Source: CAZIVE01 sp964542435 (lineage in GTDB: Bacteria > Bacteroidota > Bacteroidia > Bacteroidales > Tannerellaceae). Taken from it: 18,908 nucleotides of DNA. Shown piece by piece: positions 15,921 to 18,908 of the stretch; within the stretch, counting starts at the first letter, position 1; each line of letters begins with the position of its first letter. The notes under the pieces were generated by a model. The model searched no databases, had not been told where the DNA came from, and saw only the letters and a list, made by a program, of their open reading frames with translations. The position numbers and the translations under genes were made by a program. The stretch lies in assembly GCA_964542435.1 (NCBI GenBank), contig CAZIVE010000049.1, positions 1-18,908 of the forward strand, written 5' to 3'.

Positions 15921-17156
15921 ATGCAACAGAAGGACGAAATCATTCTGATCAACATCAATGGAACAGATAAACCGGGCGTAACCTCTGCTTTGACAGAGAT
16001 TCTGGCGAAGAACAACGCTTCTATCCTTGACATCGGACAGGCAGATATCCACAGTAATCTCTCGTTGGGAATTCTTTTCCAATGTGCCGAAAATAAATCC
16101 GGCGATATCTTGAAGGAGTTGCTTTTTAAAAGCTACGAACTGGGCGTGAATATCCGTTTCAATCCGATCAGCGAAGAGGATTACGGCAAATGGGTCTCGA
16201 TGCAGGGAAAGAACCGCTACATCATCACCATCCTTGCACGTAAGTTGACCGCTCGTCAGATATCAGGAGTTACGCAGGTGATTGCCGGACAAGGAATGAA
16301 CATTGATGATATCAAACGTCTGACCGGTCGTATTCCATTAAATGAAAACGAACGCACGCCCAAAGCGAGTGTTGAATTTTCCGTGCGCGGCACACCGAAT
16401 GACAAGGAGAAGATGAAGGCCAGCTTCATGCAGCTTTCGGCTGATATGGAAATGGACATCTCCTTTCAGGAAGACGACATGTTCCGAAGAATGCGCCGTC
16501 TGATCTGCTTCGATATGGATTCCACATTGATTGAGACGGAGGTGATTGACGAACTGGCCATGCGTGCCGGCGTAGGCGATCAGGTGAAAGCCATCACGGA
16601 ATCGGCCATGCGCGGTGAGATTGACTTCACGGAAAGCTTCACACGCCGTGTTGGATTACTCAAAGGCCTGGATGTTTCGGTGATGAAAGACATTGCGGAT
16701 CATCTTCCCATCACGGAAGGTGTGGATCGTCTGATGCAGGTGCTCAAGAAGGTGGGATTCAAGATTGCCATCCTTTCGGGTGGTTTTACCTACTTCGGCA
16801 ATTTCCTCAAACAGAAATATGGCATTGATTATGTCTATGCCAATGAACTGGAAGTGGCGGACGGCAAATTGACCGGCCATTATCTGGGCGATATTGTCGA
16901 TGGGAAAAGAAAGGCGGAACTTCTGAGACTGATTGCACAGGTGGAGAATGTGGACATTCGTCAAACCGTGGCTGTTGGTGACGGATACAACGATCTTCCC
17001 ATGATCAGCATTGCCGGATTGGGCATTGCATTCCATGCCAAACCCAAAGTCAAGGCTACTGCCGACCAGTCGATTTCAACGCTCGGCCTGGATGGCATCC
17101 TTTACTTCCTCGGCTACAAAGATTCGTATATTGACAAAGCTTATACAAATTATTAA
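15921..17156 (+). CDS. serB: Phosphoserine phosphatase with N-terminal ACT domains
   Basis: This 411-residue enzyme should hydrolyse O-phosphoserine to serine, the last step of the phosphorylated serine pathway. The N-terminal 1-170 holds two ACT-like modules (ILININGTDKPGVTSALTEIL at about 7-27, and YIITILARKLTARQISGVTQVI near 96), a likely serine-sensing regulatory region. The HAD domain follows with motif I FDMDSTLIE (D198 nucleophile, D200), motif II LSGGFTYF (S286), the conserved KRKAELL lysine, and motif IV VGDGYNDLPMI (D354, D358). The length agrees with the longer ACT-SerB proteins. ATG 15921 was chosen because the longer TTG frame begins upstream of the -7 box. It is the first gene of a three-gene unit; the next starts 12 nt after its stop. 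Confidence 0.94.
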   Translation: MQQKDEIILININGTDKPGVTSALTEILAKNNASILDIGQADIHSNLSLGILFQCAENKSGDILKELLFKSYELGVNIRFNPISEEDYGKWVSMQGKNRYIITILARKLTARQISGVTQVIAGQGMNIDDIKRLTGRIPLNENERTPKASVEFSVRGTPNDKEKMKASFMQLSADMEMDISFQEDDMFRRMRRLICFDMDSTLIETEVIDELAMRAGVGDQVKAITESAMRGEIDFTESFTRRVGLLKGLDVSVMKDIADHLPITEGVDRLMQVLKKVGFKIAILSGGFTYFGNFLKQKYGIDYVYANELEVADGKLTGHYLGDIVDGKRKAELLRLIAQVENVDIRQTVAVGDGYNDLPMISIAGLGIAFHAKPKVKATADQSISTLGLDGILYFLGYKDSYIDKAYTNY

Positions 17157-17168
17157 TACTTTCAAACT

Positions 17169-17471
17169 ATGGTAAGACATATCGTAATGTTCAAACTCAA
17201 ACCGTTTGAAACGCCTGCTCAAAAGCTGGCAAAGATGAAAGAGATCAAACAGGCTCTCGAAGCGCTCAAAGACAAGATCAACGTGCTCCGCTATATTCAT
17301 GTCGATTTTAATATCAATCCTGCTGAAACATGGGACCTGATCCTCACGACGGAAATGGATTCGCTGGAAGATGTAAACTTCTATTCCAAACATCCGGAAC
17401 ATGTAGCCGTTGGCAAAGGAATCATCGGACCGGTCAAAGAAGACAGAGCCTGCGTGGATTATGAATACTGA
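17169..17471 (+). CDS. Dabb-family (stress-responsive A/B barrel) protein
   Basis: This 100-residue protein begins with the family signature MVRHIVMFKLKP and continues with the helical segment KMKEIKQALEALKDKI, strands NVLRYIHVDFNI and WDLILTTEMDS, and the closing YSKHPEHVAVGKGIIGPVKEDRACVDYEY. This is the ferredoxin-like dimeric Dabb fold, found in plant stress proteins and some polyketide cyclases. Its bacterial role is mostly unknown; small-molecule binding or cyclase-like chemistry is possible. It lies 12 nt after serB, and its last 11 nt overlap the next gene's start (ATGAATACTGA), so co-transcription and translational coupling are likely. Confidence 0.88.
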   Translation: MVRHIVMFKLKPFETPAQKLAKMKEIKQALEALKDKINVLRYIHVDFNINPAETWDLILTTEMDSLEDVNFYSKHPEHVAVGKGIIGPVKEDRACVDYEY

Positions 17472-17964
17472 AAAGAATCCTACTCCTGTGAAGGACTTTG
17501 ATCTGGAGGAGAGAGTCAACCGAGCCGTTCTCAATTTCGAGAGCGGCTATAATTGTGCCCAAAGCGTTTTCCTGGCCTACGCAGATGTCTTCGATATCGA
17601 TCTCGAGATGGCAACCCGAATGTCGGTGTCGTTCGGTGGAGGTATGGGACGAATGCGTGAAGTGTGCGGCACAGTGAGCGCCATGTCGATGCTCGCCGGA
17701 TTCCGTTATCCGGTGCTGGATCCTCAAGATCATGAGGCACGCACCCGCAACTATGCCATGGTTCAAAAGATGGCTGGATTATTCAAGGAGAAATTCGGGA
17801 CCATTATCTGCCGCGAATTGCTTTCAGCCGAAGAGGCTGCGAAGACCGCACCGAGTCCTTCTGAAAGGACACAGGAATATTATGCAAAGCGGCCCTGTTC
17901 AAAATTCGTCAGACATGCAGCCAGCATCGCCGGAAGAATGTTAAAAGGCGAACTGGACGACTAA
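17461..17964 (+). CDS. C_GCAxxG_C_C family protein
   Basis: This 167-residue protein has the four spaced cysteines of the family: C32 in GYNCAQSVFLAY, C69 in GGGMGRMREVCGTVSAM, C117 in TIICRELL and C146 in RPCSKFVRHAA. The glycine-rich GGGMG preceding the second cysteine is also typical. The family is thought to be redox- or metal-related, but its biochemical function is not firmly established. ATG 17461 overlaps the end of the Dabb gene by 11 nt. An in-frame ATG-less extension upstream (to 17410) would lie wholly inside the Dabb gene and adds sequence foreign to the family. Its stop codon overlaps the stop codon of the convergent mgtC-like gene. In the usual family motif the second cysteine sits in GCAxxG; here it reads VCGTVSA, a variant. 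Confidence 0.85.
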   Translation: MNTEKNPTPVKDFDLEERVNRAVLNFESGYNCAQSVFLAYADVFDIDLEMATRMSVSFGGGMGRMREVCGTVSAMSMLAGFRYPVLDPQDHEARTRNYAMVQKMAGLFKEKFGTIICRELLSAEEAAKTAPSPSERTQEYYAKRPCSKFVRHAASIAGRMLKGELDD

Positions 17965-18665
17965 GCCAGCAACTTAATCTGAGTGACATAACCTAAATCT
18001 CTGATCTCGTTGAAGAGATCGGTGTAGGATGATTTACTCTTCACATTTACCTTATAAGTGATGTTGGAGGTATCTTTATCGTAGTTGTGTTCATAAGAGA
18101 GACTGACGATAAAGACGCCGCGGCTTTCAAGAATGGCCTTGATCTTTTTCAGATCCGGCGTAGAAGTTGAGCAACAGATGGTAAGTATCTTGTTCACGCC
18201 ATCAAGGAACATTCGACGTTCCAGATGTTCCAGCGATATCAGTACGAATAAGGTGAAAAGCGTAGCGAGAAACGCTTCCTGATACATTCCGGCACCCACG
18301 GCCAATCCAATGACGGCCATCACCCAGATGCAAGCTGCCGTTGTCAATCCATGTATGCTGCCATGGCTTTGAATAATAGCACCAGCACCCAAGAAACCAA
18401 TACCTGTCAACACCTGTGCTGCGATTCGGCCCGGATCACCATTGAGAAAGTTCGGATAACTTTGAGGAATCCATATGGAAATGAGCATGGCGGCAGCCGA
18501 TCCCATGCAAATAAGCGTAAAGGTACGCATGCCTGCATCTCGACGGCGCAATTGCCGCTCCCATCCGACCATGGCTCCTAATATAAAACTAATGATCAGT
18601 CTGATTCCCGCCGTATAAGGCGTGATGACAGTGCTTGTCAATAATTCATTGAAATGTTCCAGCAT
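17961..18665 (-). CDS. MgtC/SapB family inner-membrane protein
   Basis: This 234-residue protein opens with the MgtC core: a first hydrophobic helix, then GAMVGWERQLRRRDAGMRTFTLICMGSA (G34, E36, R37, A44-G45, R47-T48). Further TM segments follow around 50-65, 85-105 (LTGIGFLGAGAII, family signature), 110-128 and 130-148. Residues about 155-234 form a cytoplasmic ACT-like domain (ILTICCSTSTPDLKKIKAIL...). In pathogens MgtC modulates F-type ATPase activity and supports growth at low Mg2+; the role of this commensal-type homologue is unknown. ATG 18665 was chosen because it lies 26 nt downstream of the TATCTTTG box; a longer frame to 18746 would start upstream of the promoter. The stop (17963-17961) overlaps that of the convergent C_GCAxxG_C_C gene. 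Confidence 0.9.
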   Translation of the reverse strand: MLEHFNELLTSTVITPYTAGIRLIISFILGAMVGWERQLRRRDAGMRTFTLICMGSAAAMLISIWIPQSYPNFLNGDPGRIAAQVLTGIGFLGAGAIIQSHGSIHGLTTAACIWVMAVIGLAVGAGMYQEAFLATLFTLFVLISLEHLERRMFLDGVNKILTICCSTSTPDLKKIKAILESRGVFIVSLSYEHNYDKDTSNITYKVNVKSKSSYTDLFNEIRDLGYVTQIKLLA

Positions 18666-18690
18666 TGTATTGTATCTGTATTGTTTACAG

Positions 18691-18698
18691 CAAAGATA
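18691..18698 (-). promoter_or_regulatory. -7 box for the mgtC-like gene
   Basis: On the minus strand 18698-18691 is TATCTTTG. It is embedded in 21 nt (18710-18690) identical to the serB promoter. The implied leader before ATG 18665 is about 20 nt. No TTTG sits at the ideal -33 distance; a TTG lies about 23 nt upstream within AAGCTTG. Confidence 0.65.
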
Positions 18699-18778
18699 AT
18701 GCAAGTCGAGTGCAGAATCATCAAGCTTGCTTGAATATTTTGCCAAGGCTATTTGATTGCAACCTTCTCGAGCCTCAA

Positions 18779-18908
18779 AATGTTGCCTCGCTAATTAGAG
18801 CGGCATCAATATATATCCCGAATGTTGCCTCGCTAATTAGAACGGCATCAATATATATCCCGAATGTTGTCTCGCTAATTAGAACGGCATCATTTTATAT
18901 CCCGAATG
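18779..18908. repeat. 42-bp tandem repeat, at least three copies, continuing past the window
   Basis: Units start at 18779, 18821 and 18863, and a fourth begins at 18905. Units 1 and 2 differ at one base. Unit 3 has GTC for GCC and a changed AT tract (CATTTTATAT for CAATATATAT). Each contains the palindrome CTAATTAG. The period is a multiple of three and one forward frame stays open (NVASLIRTASIYIP per unit), but no start codon or upstream gene signal is visible. The array is adjacent to the mgtC promoter region. There are no unique spacers, so it is not CRISPR. Confidence 0.9.

Noticed and set aside
15675..16082. Minus-strand frame running across the N gap
   Set aside because: It is created by translating N as open sequence and overlaps serB in antisense.
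18666..18746. N-terminal extension of the MgtC-like protein by 27 residues
   Set aside because: It reads back through the promoter and has no MgtC-like sequence; ATG 18665 begins a normal-length protein.
18779..18908. CRISPR array
   Set aside because: The full 42-bp unit repeats with no unique spacers between conserved repeats, and no cas genes are nearby.

Overview
The window looks like chromosomal DNA of a Bacteroidales bacterium (Bacteroides/Prevotella-like; genus not resolved). The signs are protein families typical of that group: a UVR-domain ClpC, a 685-residue HtpG with a charged insertion near its C-terminus, a patatin/POTRA/barrel protein, and a gyrA-TPR pair. Promoters fit the Bacteroidetes pattern (TTTG, about 20 nt, TAnnTTTG), and starts follow A/T-rich leaders without clear Shine-Dalgarno sequences. 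A run of exactly 100 Ns shows that this is a draft scaffold or metagenome bin.

Layout. At 1-743 (-) is the N-terminal part of a superfamily 1 helicase, cut by the window edge and divergent from a two-gene unit: a CDF-type Zn/divalent-metal exporter (954-1856) and guanine deaminase guaD (1868-3163). A gene-free AT-rich convergent interval (3164-3660) carries two large nested palindromes sharing a core, then the terminator of the leftward unit gyrA (7527-4930) followed by a secreted TPR protein (4881-3661). Divergent from gyrA, with its own promoter and terminator, is clpC (7723-10326). Next are htpG (10568-12625, strong terminator) and a patatin-like surface phospholipase with its own outer-membrane barrel (12709-15018). 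An unrecognised 176-residue protein (15551-15021, -) converges on the patatin gene with a 2-nt gap.

After the N gap (15731-15830), a well-defined promoter drives a compact unit: serB phosphoserine phosphatase (15921-17156), a Dabb-domain protein (17169-17471) and a C_GCAxxG_C_C cysteine-motif protein (17461-17964, overlapping its predecessor by 11 nt). A leftward MgtC-family membrane protein (18665-17961) overlaps this unit at the stop codons. The right edge (18779-18908) is a 42-bp tandem repeat that runs out of the window.

Functionally this is mostly housekeeping: DNA topology (gyrA), protein quality control (clpC, htpG), purine salvage (guaD), metal homeostasis (CDF, MgtC), serine synthesis (serB) and the envelope (patatin barrel, TPR protein). 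I found no defence system, prophage, IS element, tRNA, rRNA or CRISPR. The most unusual parts are non-coding: the twin palindromes at 3231-3333, the 42-bp tandem array at the right edge, and a 21-bp promoter sequence shared exactly by serB and mgtC.
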